Positions 42,104-53,410 of a DNA stretch of 64,000 nucleotides are shown here, in pieces (within the stretch, counting starts at the first letter, position 1; every line of letters starts with the position of its first letter). The stretch comes from Diphasiastrum complanatum (taxonomy: Eukaryota; Streptophyta; Lycopodiopsida; Lycopodiales; Lycopodiaceae). The stretch covers positions 67,667,940 through 67,731,939 of the forward strand of contig CM055095.1 of assembly GCA_029204225.1 (NCBI GenBank), in the 5' to 3' direction. The translations under genes were made by a program, and so were the position numbers. The notes under the pieces are model-generated. The model was not told the DNA's origin, searched no databases, and worked only from the letters and a program-made list of their open reading frames with translations.

Positions 42104-45100
42104 CTATGCTTCACATGTCCTCGCCCTCATCTCCATCAGCTCCCGCTGATGACGAATATGTGAAACTGTAGCTGCGTCCGGCCAGGTATTGTGAATAACT
42201 TTTTTGATTATAACTCGTATTCCTCCAATGGATGCAGCACCTTTTGTGAAGCCCGTACAGAATTTCACACTTGAGGTTGCAGAACGGTGTCCAGTCCCTA
42301 GCATCACCACGATCATTAATTGTTAACTCCGAATACAAACCTGCTGTTCTTTGTCCCAAAGATTTCAATCTAATTTCAGAAACGACAAGTCTTTAAGAAA
42401 TTTAGGGTAATCATCAGCCTGGGCTGCACTACCCTTCCTTAAGATGTGTGATGAACAAATTTCTTTGGTAACTGGAAGGTAGTCCAGTCGGGAATACATA
42501 ATTTGTACAATCAGTATAGTCCTACATATAAATCCCGCCAGATCCAACATTCGATAAGTCATCCATATACGATGACCAGGATGAAATTCCCTTTTTTTCA
42601 TTAGTATGGATAACTGTTCAAAGTATGAGGAACAATTATCTTCCCATTTAACATACAATTTCCACAAACTTGGATAATAAAAATCAATTAACTTGTCTAA
42701 TCGAGGTTTTTTTAAATTCTTACATACATCGAGCACCTTTGTATTCCTGGTAACAATGAAGCTTAGGTGATGGTGATTCTTAAAAATCTCATCTGATTCT
42801 CTGAGAAAATTAAGTTCCTTTGTTCGAATGTATTCCAGGGCGTAAATTGATGAGCTTCCAATTAGCATTTCTGTGAGACCGGGCCGTTCAACTATAAAAT
42901 AACCTTGAAGGACTGCCCAAGCCAGACACCGTTGTTCGTCTAAGGATAATTTCTCCCACATTTTTAGAAACTCACTCCACACAGAATGCCATTGGTCATT
43001 CGTGTAGCCCTTTATACCAGGCAAAAAAGCATATTCCATCATCCATAAATGCTCTATATTCCGTAACTGCGAGATAGTAGAGAATACCTTTCTTTTTATA
43101 TGAATGAACTCATTAGCCAATACCTGATTTGGTTCCACTGGATCTCGTACCGCTGTTCGCTTCTTGTTGTGAATTGAAGCAATTGGTAGCTGAGAAGCAT
43201 TTCCTGATCCGACTCGGTTATTGCTGGATCTCTGAATCGATCCGTGGCGCTTTCCATCATCGAGAACTCAGCCAGCAACTCTAATGTCTGTGTAGATTGA
43301 TCTGTCTGCATAGGCTTAGTATTCAACTGTAATTGCAGCTCCTAAATTCTCTTCTCAAGAACCCCCACTAGCTCATGATCAGTGACCTTTACACAGGCAA
43401 TGTGCAGGTCTTTAGTTTCCTTGGCTACGGAATCTGCCTCTTCTTCGTCGTCTGAACTTGATATGCTTTCAATCTCAGGCTCTCGAAACAGAATGGTGGA
43501 CAGAGCATCATTTTCTTTTTGAATAGGGGCCAAAAATTTCAATTTGAAAACCTCCATAGTTTCCGCCCTATATTTTTCAAATTTTTCTTTGTTTACCAAA
43601 ATGCCTCCTTTCTCTGTGGTAACGGAATCAAGAAACGTCTTTAGGCTCTGATTTTCAATGTGAACTTTTAATGCTTCTTCTCCATATCGAAGACGCTCCT
43701 CCTGATAAGATTTTGCCATTTCCATCCTAGGACGGATGTCATCGAGTTCCTTCATTAATTTTGAGTTTGAAAGCTGAGCAACTACAAGTTTCTGCTGCTC
43801 TGACAGGAGTAGGTTCTTTTGTGCTGAATATTCAGCTTTCAGTTCCTCGTAAGCCCTCTAGACTTCGGTCATCAACAGCTCCTGCTGCAGCCTTTCTTTA
43901 TTTAAATCGGCAACTTTGAGCTTACTCTGTGATAACTCTGCTTGAAGCTCTGTAACTCTGTTTGCAAATATCGTTAAGGGCCGCACAGCAATAGTGTGTT
44001 GTTGCTGTTTGGTTCAAAATCTGAGAACTTGAAGTTCTTCTACCTCTGCCTGCTGCTTTCTCAAAAAATTTGCTAATTCAAAGGTAGAAGAAAACATATT
44101 CTGTAGAACAGGGTACAATGTATGATCGGATAAATCATCAAAATTACCAAACATTTTCTTGGTATCAGCATACTTTTCTTCTTCATTTGTAAGTGGCTCT
44201 TCTTCTATCTGAAATTCCTGGTCCGCAGCATCTTCCATTTGACCTTCTTCCAATAGAACTTCTGCCTTCTCTTCTGTCCTAATTTTGTCTGGCGATTGAA
44301 TTATGGTCACAGAGGTACCTGTAATAGGGAATACATCCATTGATGATCCTACCTCCATTTCCGAATCTTGTAATAGGGAATACATCCATTGATGATCCTA
44401 CCTCCATTTCCGAATCTTGTAGCATATGAGCCATTAGAGACATAGTAGGCGTAGTGGTGTCTTCCAACTGGTCTGGTTCCATATCTGAATCTGTTCTGTC
44501 ATTGTCCATGGCATTTCTTTGGTCCTGCTGCGTATCAGCACTTGTTTCTCCAATATACATGCTCTCTAGATTCTTCGTATCATCCTTTCTCAGAAGTTCC
44601 TTCTCTGCTTCAGTAAGCAAGCCCAAATATTCGGCTATGTAACTCAGCTGCGCTCCCCAAAGTCGAGCTAGCTGCGGTTCTTCATGGCTTTCAGAAACAG
44701 GGAATAAGAAATCTCCGCCAAGCTTACTTCCTGTCCCTCATGAATTTGAATTAGAAACTGCAAATTGGAGGGAGAGATGGTAGGGTTTTTGTTGATACCG
44801 TAGATTATATCGCTCGCCCACTTTATAAATGGAACGCATCCGGAATCTTTGAAATAGCTTAGCTTATAATCCCTCGTATCTTGATAGATAATGGATTCAG
44901 CCATTGATACATCAAACCATTGCGCTAACCTTTGAGAGTCTGTAATCTTCTTTGCTTTGCGTACACTCCCAGTAGACGGAAGTTTGAAACAATCAGCGTA
45001 CATGTCTTTGGTGAATTCAAGGTTCTGATTTCTGACCACAAAGGAGCAAGACCTTGATTTGATGCGTATCCCGTCCATAATAAGTTCATTGCACACATCT

Positions 45101-45237
45101 GATGTTAACACGACAGAATTATCCACGTATCTGATGCTGTTTAGCTTAAAGATCTCAGCACCTACGCGCCATTCTTCACATGGTACTTCCGTTCGCGCGG
45201 ACACCATCTTTTCAATCACTCGAGAGCGCAAAAGCAT
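42104..45237 (-). pseudogene. Large ORF of unknown family, probably retroelement accessory protein
   Basis: Successive minus-strand frames, together about 1000 codons, look like one protein broken by frameshifts. An N-terminal globular domain (45237-44668; starts MLLRSRVIEKM, contains DMYADCFKLPSTGS and AQWFDVSMAESIIY) is followed by an acidic linker (44626-44014). A long coiled coil comes next (43995-43342; MKELDDIRPRMEMAKSYQEE), then a C-terminal domain (43138-42111; WHSVWSEFLKMWEKLSLDEQ, IDFYYPSLWKLYVKWED) with an acidic end. The linker frame is broken by a 49-bp tandem duplication at 44322-44419. The start lies about 100 bp from an LTR-like inverted segment (45333-45950). I do not recognise the family. 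Plant LTR elements sometimes carry such extra ORFs, which is my inference here. Confidence 0.6.
44322..44419. repeat. 49-bp tandem duplication inside the spacer ORF
   Basis: Two identical 49-bp units starting TAATAGGGAATACATCC at 44322 and 44371. Since 49 is not divisible by three it shifts the frame; removing one unit would make the frames on either side continuous. Confidence 0.93.
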
Positions 45238-45332
45238 AAAAATCAGATGCGGATAATAGCTTGTATGAGCGTTGTGCCGGTGTACAGTTTTGCGTTAGAA
45301 GAGCAACAAAAGATATACATTGGAATGAAGAG

Positions 45333-45950
45333 AAATTAGAGTTTTTCGATACCGACTCATATCGACTCGACTCGAAAATATTTAGAACGTCTCGATACTG
45401 ACTGGTATCTAAAATCTCGATTATTTGGACACATATCAATATTTGATACATGGTGTTCAAATTGCGAGACACTTAAAGAGCTCAATAGATTAAAAAATCA
45501 TAGGATAATGATCGACATAAAAAGTGAATGCATAGCTAATCAAGTAATGTCGAAACTTTTTGATAGAATAAATCATGCATAAGGTCACTCTCTCGGTTGC
45601 TGAATAGTTCTTCACAGAGATGCACAATGAAACGATACAGTAGTGGGACTGAAATTTGCACTCTGATTGATATCAAACAGTGAGTACAACGCTTCAAGTG
45701 ATAACTTTAGCTTACAATCATTGAACGTGATAACGCTGGCTACAGAAACTCGAATAATCAAAAGAAGATTTCTGATGAAGATACTTATCTTGATATACTA
45801 CTCAAAATATCTATAACTAATATTTTTACAGTTATTACAACCGCCTCATAACTATAACAATGTAGGCAGACTGTCAACGCGAAGTCGTTGGGTCATATTT
45901 TAGATTGACATTATCGAACTTTACAAAGTATCGAAAAATATACAAAGGAT
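45333..45950. repeat. Inner part of the right palindrome arm
   Basis: Reverse complement of 36823-37285 joined to about 37916-38129. About 630 bp of Ty3 RNase H and polypurine tract present on the left are missing here, at about 45500. Confidence 0.88.
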
Positions 45951-47460
45951 TTTGATGTTGCCTCGTTCCTGAGTGGATTGGTTAGGTCAGACAACTCATC
46001 AAGGCTGGGGGTGTCATTGGATTAGAGCTGGTGTTTCCATTTGCCAGCATGCTTCCAAAGAACTTGGAAAGGAAGAGTGACATTGGCTTGCAGTAAATCT
46101 GCTCAGACTTCGGTACCTTCAAGGGTTTTGCTTTCAAAAGATTAAGAAGACAGACGGCCAATCCAACGAGACTCAACCAAGAGGAGCACCCTAGTCATAA
46201 AACTCGGGTTTCGAGCACCGAGAAGACGAAGATCCTTAAGGAGGGAAAGTACAAGTATTGGAAAATCAATCTTCTCCTTCAACCACTCCTACATCCACAC
46301 CTCCACATTTCGGTCATTCATTTCTCTTGTCGCGACATTTGTATCTACTTTCATGTCTGTTATATCATCCACACCATCTATCACAACTTCCATCATCAGA
46401 ATACCACCACCACCACCTTACCTTACATCTTTCTGTTATTTCACCATCTCACCATTCATCTCTTTTCAAACCCTAGTAGTCTTACCAAGGTAGCTAAAAG
46501 ATCATTACAGTGTCTTGCGGAGACCAACTACCACCTACATTGGTTGGTCAATCAGAAAGAAAGCAGGTGAAGCTACAAGAAAAGATAATACAAAATAAAG
46601 AAAAAGAATCAAAGAGATCCAGCTGAGAAGGCCAATACAAAAGAAAAGATCGAGAAGCAGACAAAGATCTTGGCCGAGTCTCAACAAATAATGGATCAAA
46701 GGAAAAGATGAAGATGACAATGGACCTGCAGGATAAAGTGAGCTCCATACCAAGTAATTGGTGATCAAATCTTGACACTGCAAAGCTCTAAAGCTGCAAC
46801 TGTAATATTGTCAATTCCTTCACCTTCCACCAAACCCCTCATCGTGTTTCTCTACCATCATCAACCCATTTGTCTAATCTGTTTCTACCACCATTTCATA
46901 ATCACTTTGAAGACTGATAACCCAAGGGTTGTGCAACCTACCAATTGAAGGTTCTCCACTTCTCGTCGAGACAAGAGTGTTGATGAGGCCGGGACTTCGA
47001 TTGGAAGAAGAACTGAGGAAACACCCAGAAGCAGAAAGGAGAATACAAAGAGGGCCAACGTAATTGATGAATATTTGGCAAGACTTACAAGAAAATTTTC
47101 CAAAAAATCCAAAGAAAAGATCCAAAGGCAATTTTCAAAGGATAATTTATTCAGATGATCGAGAGCCGGCATATAAACAAGCTTATACCAGTGGTTAGGC
47201 CTTATCTGGGACCTATTTCGTTGGGCATAAGAAACGAGATTCATCACATGCAAAGCCATCGAAAAGGAGATAGGCTGCGAGACGTCTCTTGACGAAAAGA
47301 AAGTTGAAAAGAACATGCAAGAGACTCTCGGTTATGCACGGCTATCTTGATAATCTGTTGTGACTTTGAAGTGTTGCCGAGAAGCACGACGATATCAACC
47401 AATAAGTTCTTGGTTTTACGCAGGCAAATGTTGATCCATGCCTTTCCAAGAATCAAACGT
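45951..47460. other. Stretch without a recognisable gene
   Basis: Short frames on both strands, including hydrophobic minus frames that appear accidental. 47400-47447 resembles 37790-37836 (both contain CTTGGTTTTACG and ATCCATGC), suggesting Ty3-derived sequence. Confidence 0.4.
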
Positions 47461-47551
47461 CAATTAGTGCTAGGTTAAATGAATATTCTGTGAGCCCCAT
47501 GGTAATTTCTGAAAGATGGAAAGCCATGTGGGAGCTAGTAATTTAGACTCT
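47461..47551 (+). repeat. Short copy of the 36460-36550 segment
   Basis: Encodes the same ARLNEY and SPMVI-ERWKAMWEL string found in both palindrome arms (36400-36550 and its mirror). A third, diverged copy. Confidence 0.8.
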
Positions 47552-48505
47552 CTCAACTTGAGTTATGTTTTTAATAAAGAGGCCTCCTACTATCTAGTAA
47601 AGGTAGAACTCAAATCCTTATAGAATGGGGTTCACTCTATCATTAGAGGAGTTCTCAATATCAAAAAGACCCTTTAAGGAATGTCATGTAGGATATAGAA
47701 AAATATCAAAATAAAAAAAATAAACAATATTGTTTATTTGCTTGCCCACACCACTCCCAAGGCCTCCCCAACTCCCAATGATCTAACCACAGTGTCTATA
47801 GTCACAGTTAAGAACTGTTAACAGTTCGCAGTATAACTTGACTAAAGTCAAAAATATTCCCTCCATTGGTTGCGAAAAGGGCAATATTTTCACTGGATCT
47901 AGAATATGACCGCCATCCCCAAATTCGAATTGCAAGATGTTTACATATGCATTCCTTCCATGAGAATGGAAATATGAGCGCCAACTACCTATTGGAATGA
48001 GAAAAATGAGCGGCATTTCCAAATTTGAATCAAGCATACAAGCATGGAGATTGGATTGATCGTACATAGTATATAATATAATCAAAGATGAGTATTTTGT
48101 TTTGCTTCATAGAATCTGGTCATAGTACTTTGATGCAACTAATTACTCTATTATTTTTTTGATGATGACATTATATCATTTACATGTGGATATCCCTATT
48201 GATTTGGCATCTTTGCAGAGAAGAGGAGGCAAAGGAATTCAAATATCTGTTGAGGATCATTCTTGTTACAGGGTAGAAGGAAAAAAAAACTTGGATTTAT
48301 GAATAGATGGAACATCATATCCACAAGATCCAAGCACTTTGACACATCCCACATTCTCTTCAATAACTCATTTAGTTACATGGATATGCAATGGGCATAG
48401 TGGATTACTAGAATATTGTGAAAGATTGCAAAAACCATGGAAAACAACAATAAAGTTCACTTTTGAGAAGATGAGTTAATTCGAATATCCTCTTATTGTC
48501 AGAAT
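47552..48505. other. Upstream region of the transposase-like gene
   Basis: No clear gene. A plus frame at about 48380-48475 (WICNGHSGLLEYCERLQKPW) may be an upstream exon, but it ends in a stop and I cannot link it with confidence. Confidence 0.35.
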
Positions 48506-48777
48506 AGAGATTGTCATCTCCAAAAGACGTTAGAAGAAAATGAACAACTTAAAAAAAATAACGAATCATTACAAAAGATAACAATCAATATCAAATTAGA
48601 ACTAGAGCAAATGCAATCAGCCTTACACTCTATTCGTATCGAAAACTTACAATTATTGAAGGATGTGGATTTGGCAAAGAAAAAGGCTGAAAGTAAGAAG
48701 CGAAAGCGACAAAGTTGCAAGGATATTCAAACGCTTTCAAAAGGAGGTTATCGAAATAGAAGGATCCGTGCATTCAA

Positions 48778-48872
48778 GTAAGCATATTCTGATTTTTGTA
48801 AGTTTTTCAATGACATTTGGATTTAATTTCAGCTATGGTGATATTTTGTTAACTATCTGTTTTTTTTTGCAG
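48778..48872 (+). other. Predicted intron, 95 bp
   Basis: GTAAGC donor and a poly-T tract ending GCAG acceptor. Removal joins open frames ...RIRAF(K) and SALVAPRNIK in the same frame. Confidence 0.75.
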
Positions 48873-50489
48873 ATCTGCATTAGTAGCTCCTCGGAATATT
48901 AAAGACAATCCTTCACTAGGAATGTCATTGGACACAATATTGACTTGCAAATCCACTGAGCGTATCATGATGAACTATAGGATTTCAAATGTAAAGTGTA
49001 AAATAGCAGAGCCTTTGATGGTGGACATTCAAAAAAATTTAGATAAGACTATAGTTCAGGGCGCTTGTGATTTTGCAAGTATTAGCAGGGAAGCATATGC
49101 AACAACATTTAAACTAATTAGAGAAGCTTTTAAGCAAGTTCAAATTAGAAAAGTCCCAATCCCTAGGACATATCACTTGAAGAAAGAGAGGGATACATTA
49201 AATATAGGTATGCATAAGATCACTGGAACTCCATTTCATATTGAGGAGGTGTATAAAACTAATGGAAGATCGATATTCTATAATTCATCAAACAGTTTAT
49301 TTGTTGATCTAAATTACTTGCTGAGATACATCGTCACATTCTATGATATAACCTACGAAAAGGTGAATGGCAAAATAAACATAGTACTTAAGTTAGATGA
49401 GTCAGAAATTGTGAAAGGGCAGAAGATGGAGAGGGTTAGTATAACTCTCATGAATGGTGCTCTATCACAAACAGAGAACCAAGAAGATTTCAGATTCAGT
49501 GTCCAGTCAAAAAATGATATATGGTGGTTGGCAGCGTTTCAGATCACTAGCCCCATTATTACATTACATTCATTGAATAGTATTAATACATTGTAAACTA
49601 AGTCTGATTAATTCTTTGGACAGGTGCTGAAAGAGGATCATGATATATTATCATGGATATTCTCAAGGACATCTTATCCTAGGATCATCAAGGACCATAT
49701 GGATGGAGGACTTCTCAATGTTCCAGGAGTTGGAGACTTCAATGTTGAATGGCACTTAGCAGGTGATTTGAAAACATTGAAATGTATGTATAATGTCTCT
49801 CACGGTGCTACATCAAAACACCCTTGTTTGTACTGCATGAAAATGGCAAAAGATGTAACTAGGAGTACAGGAATCACTAGAAAATATGTAGATCCAAACT
49901 GAAAGCCTGTGCTGCCTATCCCCTTAAAAAATGTGCATGTTTGCACTCTTCATGCAGAAGTTAGATTAATAGAAAAGATCATTTATCTTCATATAGTTTT
50001 TGCTTGGAATACTAAGCCAGCATCATTAGCAAAGGAAGCTATCTCTCGATTAGAAGATGTTTTATCAAAAGCAGGACTCCATAAAGGACATGTGAAAATT
50101 CAAAAAGATGAAAAGCACGTCGTTTTCTATCAAATCATACTGGTAAGGCTTCTAATATTCAAAAAGATGAAAGAATGGGAACATGCCAACTAAGCCAAGC
50201 ATAGGAGGAGCAAAAGCACGTCGTTTTCTATCAAATCATACTGGTAAGGCTTCTAATATTCAACACTCAGTCTGGACAGATATTATTGCTGCCACTCAGG
50301 ACTTCGAGAAAGACAGCAAAACCAGAGTACTAAAAGTTGATGTATGGAAAAAGCTTGATAGTATGATTGCTATTTTAAGAAAAGAAAAATACTCTGATAT
50401 TGATAAAAAAAGCTGTCAAAAGGACTTGTGTCGAGTTTGTTAATGCAGTATCAAAAGCATGGCGAGAAGATCACATCACTCATTACATG

Positions 50490-50578
50490 GTTAGTATAAA
50501 ATTTTCAAAATGCTTTCAAATTTTCATATATATTTAGATCCAAACATAAGACTAACATTATGATTTTGACATATGCAG
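50490..50578 (+). other. Predicted intron, 89 bp
   Basis: GTTAGT donor and ATATGCAG acceptor. Removal joins ...REDHITHYM to HILRDHTVFF in frame. Confidence 0.72.
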
Positions 50579-51181
50579 CACATACTAAGAGATCATACAG
50601 TATTTTTTGCAAATACATATGGAAGCTTGAGTGTATGGTCATCACAAGGGATGGACAAGTCACACTGGCAAGCACGAGCAGCATTTCATCGAAATACACA
50701 ACATGGAAGAACCAATGAAAAACGAAACTACATTTGTCAATTGTTTCAGTGGTTCTACCACAGAGTTCAGATTCAACATATAACAAAGTCCACACAATAC
50801 AACAAGTTTAGAAAACCATGAGAAAATTAGATGATTGATGAGTAGAAAATCATCAAATCATGACATGTTCAGAATTGCTTTGCAAATTCATTGAACAAAA
50901 GAGGAGAAATACCCAATGTAAATGTATTGATTGTATTATACCAAAATACAAAGTGTTAACTATTCATCATCAGATCTTGTATCAGATTCTATGGCAGTAT
51001 TGTCATGAAGAAATTCTCTACTAGCGTATGCATCTAATATTTGTGCATTATCCTTATTTCCATTAAGCTCAATATAAGTGGAATACAATGAATAATGGGA
51101 GCTCCTTAAAGGAACATTCTCATCAGTTAGCCTAAAATGTTCAAAACATAAGATCTTTTGACAAAAATGATCTTATTCGTC

Positions 51182-52456
51182 TTAATGTCCTCCTAGGTAA
51201 AATGATAAAGCTTTAACTGCCATTATAAGACTCTCCCCGACTGGGCTCAACTTGGAATGAGCAATACAGATCTCATTCTTCAGGAAATGCCTAAGATAGT
51301 GGCCCAGTCCACTGTCCCTCTTGTAACAAGGATGCGTGTTGTCTGAAACCACCTCATCTCGCAGCAAAATCATCTATTATGAGAGCATCATGCAATAGGA
51401 AATATGTTAGAAAAAACACATTCATTGATTGAAAACATTCAAATGCAAGGAAGATTAAACACTTACACATTCTTCATCATCAGCAGCAACCAGATCAGGA
51501 TGACCACGTACTGAAGGGGAATCATTTGTGAAATGCATTAATGATTGACGAGAGAAGCCCATATGGAGTTGAAATGTCGTGAAGTCTTCATCGGATGGTC
51601 TGCCTCGCCCATCCTCAGCTATATTTGATAAAGTCTTATTCAGGCATTCTTCACCAGTCATAAGTCCCTCCTCATCATCAAAATCAATACCAGCAACAAG
51701 GTCATCTGTTTCAAAATCTACAAAGTCGGAGAATTCAAAAATTGTGCCAGATAATAAACATAGAACCTCGTCCTCACGATAGTCAAAAAATTTACATAAA
51801 TCAGCAGTAGTAAAATATACATCATCATTAATATAATATATAGACAAACTGAAAAGACATTTTGACTCCTCCATAGATTTGGATTCATCATCAGATGTAT
51901 TTTGGCCAATGAAAGAATCTCGGAGAACATCAGTATTTACATCAATAAAGTCACTTTCCTTATCAGGAGTGTCGATAAGAAAGTGACTGATATCCTTAAT
52001 AGCTGACTGAACAGAGGATGGTGCAAAAGGAAGGTCAGCAATAGAAACTTCATCCTCATCTGGGATCTGAACTAACAGAAAAAGTACGAAACCACTCTGA
52101 AATTCAACCAATCAACATTTCTTGCTGCAATACGGACACATTGAACTGCTTGTGAAAAGATCAAACATTTTGGTGAACATTCTATCCAGTCTATGTCTGA
52201 AAGCTAGGAAGAAATGAACAAGATCATTATAATGCATGTACTGGAGTGGACCTATGGAGAAAACATGCTTACTAAGTATATCTCTGAATCTGACATAATG
52301 GTCATAAAATACGTCAGAATTTGGTTGTGCAATCCTGAAAACATGTAGATATGGCCTGAATAGACTGTGAAAATAGTCTAGATTTTTAGTATTCCCAAAT
52401 TCACTAAGAAATGAACTCAAGCCTGAATCTCATGAGGATGATGAGGAAGAGGCCAT
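51182..52456 (-). pseudogene. Acidic partner gene of the candidate transposon
   Basis: A minus-strand gene convergent with the transposase-like gene; their 3' ends are about 360 bp apart. A plausible start at 52456 gives MASSSSSS, then an in-frame TGA (52430-52432), then SSFLSEFGNTKNLDYFHSLF and further to SSSMCPYCSKKC. Presumably after an intron near 52090-52110, a 218-aa acidic stretch follows (IPDEDEVSIADLPFAP, DDEEGLMTGEECLNK). A last piece at 51373-51182 is HYLRHFLKNEICIAHSKLSP. The CPYC and Cys pattern near the middle might bind zinc. I do not recognise the family. Two-gene DNA transposons often encode such an acidic helper, which is inference here. Confidence 0.5.
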
Positions 52457-52471
52457 GGCAGTAACGTGAAT

Positions 52472-52628
52472 ATCGCACTTGTGCGCGAGGGAGAACTGAA
52501 CCAAAACTAACTATTAAAATGGCGCACAAGAGAGATATGTACGGCAGGCAGATACCGAATATCGAACTTGTGCGCGAGTAGATACAGTTGCAAGCAAACG
52601 GAAGGCAATGAGCGCGCACAAGAGCGAT
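52472..52628. promoter_or_regulatory. Four 17-bp motifs in alternating orientation, about 45-bp spacing
   Basis: Core CTTGTGCGC at 52478-52486 and 52567-52575, and its complement GCGCACAAG at 52522-52530 and 52614-52622: spacings 44, 45 and 47 bp, orientation + - + -. The shared motif extends to ATATCGNNCTTGTGCGC. It lies just upstream of the minus-strand partner gene, so it could be transposase binding sites or that gene's promoter. Confidence 0.85.
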
Positions 52629-52758
52629 ATGCCGCAAATTTTGAGAATGGAAAAGGTAAAAAATCAATCGGTTTTCGTGCCATTTATACTAAATTTTTGC
52701 ACATGTGGTCAACGGACTTAGGACACATGTCAACTTTCAATTGGACTACAGGCGTAGG

Positions 52759-52960
52759 CACGTGTGAGGTGACACCAACACACGTGTGAAATGACACCTG
52801 GACACATGTTGCATGTTCATTCGTTTGCTCAACAACACGTGTCGCTCTCGCATTAGATCGTACAAATCCCACACGTGTAATGTGACAGGGTGACACGTGT
52901 CGCTCTCGCATTTGTCCGTACAAACTCCCACACGTGTGACAGGACGTTCTTTCGCACGTG
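52759..52960. promoter_or_regulatory. Cluster of seven CACGTG palindromes
   Basis: CACGTG at 52759, 52781, 52836, 52872, 52894, 52931 and 52955, five of them within ACACGTGT. 52836-52893 and 52894-52950 form a diverged tandem repeat of about 58 bp (both contain ACACGTGTCGCTCTCGCATT). Near-matches with CACATGT also occur. Position at the end of the inserted segment fits subterminal transposase sites; CACGTG is also the plant G-box core. Confidence 0.88.
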
Positions 52961-52986
52961 CGAATCGCGATATGAAATCACAAACT

Positions 52987-53410
52987 TCGATGAATTTTTT
53001 TCAATTTTTTTAGGTTCCGAAATACTGTCATCAACTGTTCCTTGTATTTCTACAAGCTATGCGACATTTCAATGTATTTACATACAACAAAAGAATGGAT
53101 ATATATTAGTGAAGAGATAAGGGATGGAGAGGATAGGCATTCAACACCCCCCTTAATCTGGATCCTTGAATGCCTTGAGTTTTAAATTCAAGATAGCACA
53201 AAAACTCTTGTGTGCTCCTGACTTAACCCCTTTGTAAATATGTCAGTTGCCATGAGAGAGTCTAAATTTCTAGCTCCCACATGGCTTTCCATCTTTCGGG
53301 AATTACCATGGGGCTCACAAAATATTCATTTAGCCTAGCACTAATTATTCTCGTGCTCTCAGACTCAGCTCTCAACTTCATCTCTGCTGGAAACCCTTTT
53401 TGGGTGATGA
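52987..53410 (-). pseudogene. Second Copia 3' end, right copy
   Basis: Mirror of 36400-36825: partial LTR, polypurine tract at about 53147-53156 and the AADIFTKGLSQ tail, with small changes (one gives TGACATAT to TGACAACT-type differences near 53250). Non-functional. Confidence 0.78.

Larger units (their letters stand above)
48510..50821 (+). pseudogene. Transposase-like protein with at least three introns
   Basis: Exon 48510-48777 is a coiled coil ending in a nuclear-signal-like KKRKRQ. A 95-bp intron (48778-48872, GTAAGC...TTTGCAG) joins it in frame to 48873-49500 (LDESEIVKGQKMERVSITLM). After another intron ending at 49623 comes VEWHLAGDLKTLKCMYNVSH plus SKHPCLYCMK. A third intron (50490-50578) joins HITHYM to HILRDHTVFFANTYGSLS and SQGMDKSHWQARAAFHRNTQ. 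The GDLKxL...CxxC and QGM(D/E)KSH arrangement recalls uncharacterised mobile-element proteins of many eukaryotes; I cannot name the superfamily. A partial 48-bp duplication at 50116/50216 and a one-base shift in an A-run near 50408 break the frame, so this copy is probably inactive. Confidence 0.6.
45951..52986. mobile_element. 7.0-kb segment splitting the right palindrome arm; candidate two-gene DNA transposon
   Basis: The left arm runs straight through 36823-36826 (AAAGGATCGAT in the arm's reverse sense). The right arm breaks at CAAAGGAT (45950) and resumes at TCGAT (52987). The intervening segment contains two convergent genes (48.5-50.8 plus; 52.46-51.18 minus), an ordered array of 17-bp motifs (52472-52628) and seven CACGTG palindromes (52759-52960) near its right end. 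No matching array was seen near the left end, and 45951-47551 includes retroelement-like pieces, so the real transposon may begin further right. Superfamily not assigned. Confidence 0.55.

Noticed and set aside
36823-45950. The inverted pair 36823-38129/45333-45950 as a separate, independent inverted repeat
   Set aside because: On the left it abuts the outer arm with no gap, so one long arm later split on the right explains both with fewer events.
46258-47316. Hydrophobic and His/Pro-rich frames (72-143 aa)
   Set aside because: Low-complexity translations of AT- or CT-rich DNA on both strands, without start context or motif.
52759-52960. CACGTG cluster considered as the terminus of a CACTA (En/Spm) element
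   Set aside because: No CACTA terminal sequence at either edge and the transposase-like protein does not show the En/Spm TNP2 motifs I know.
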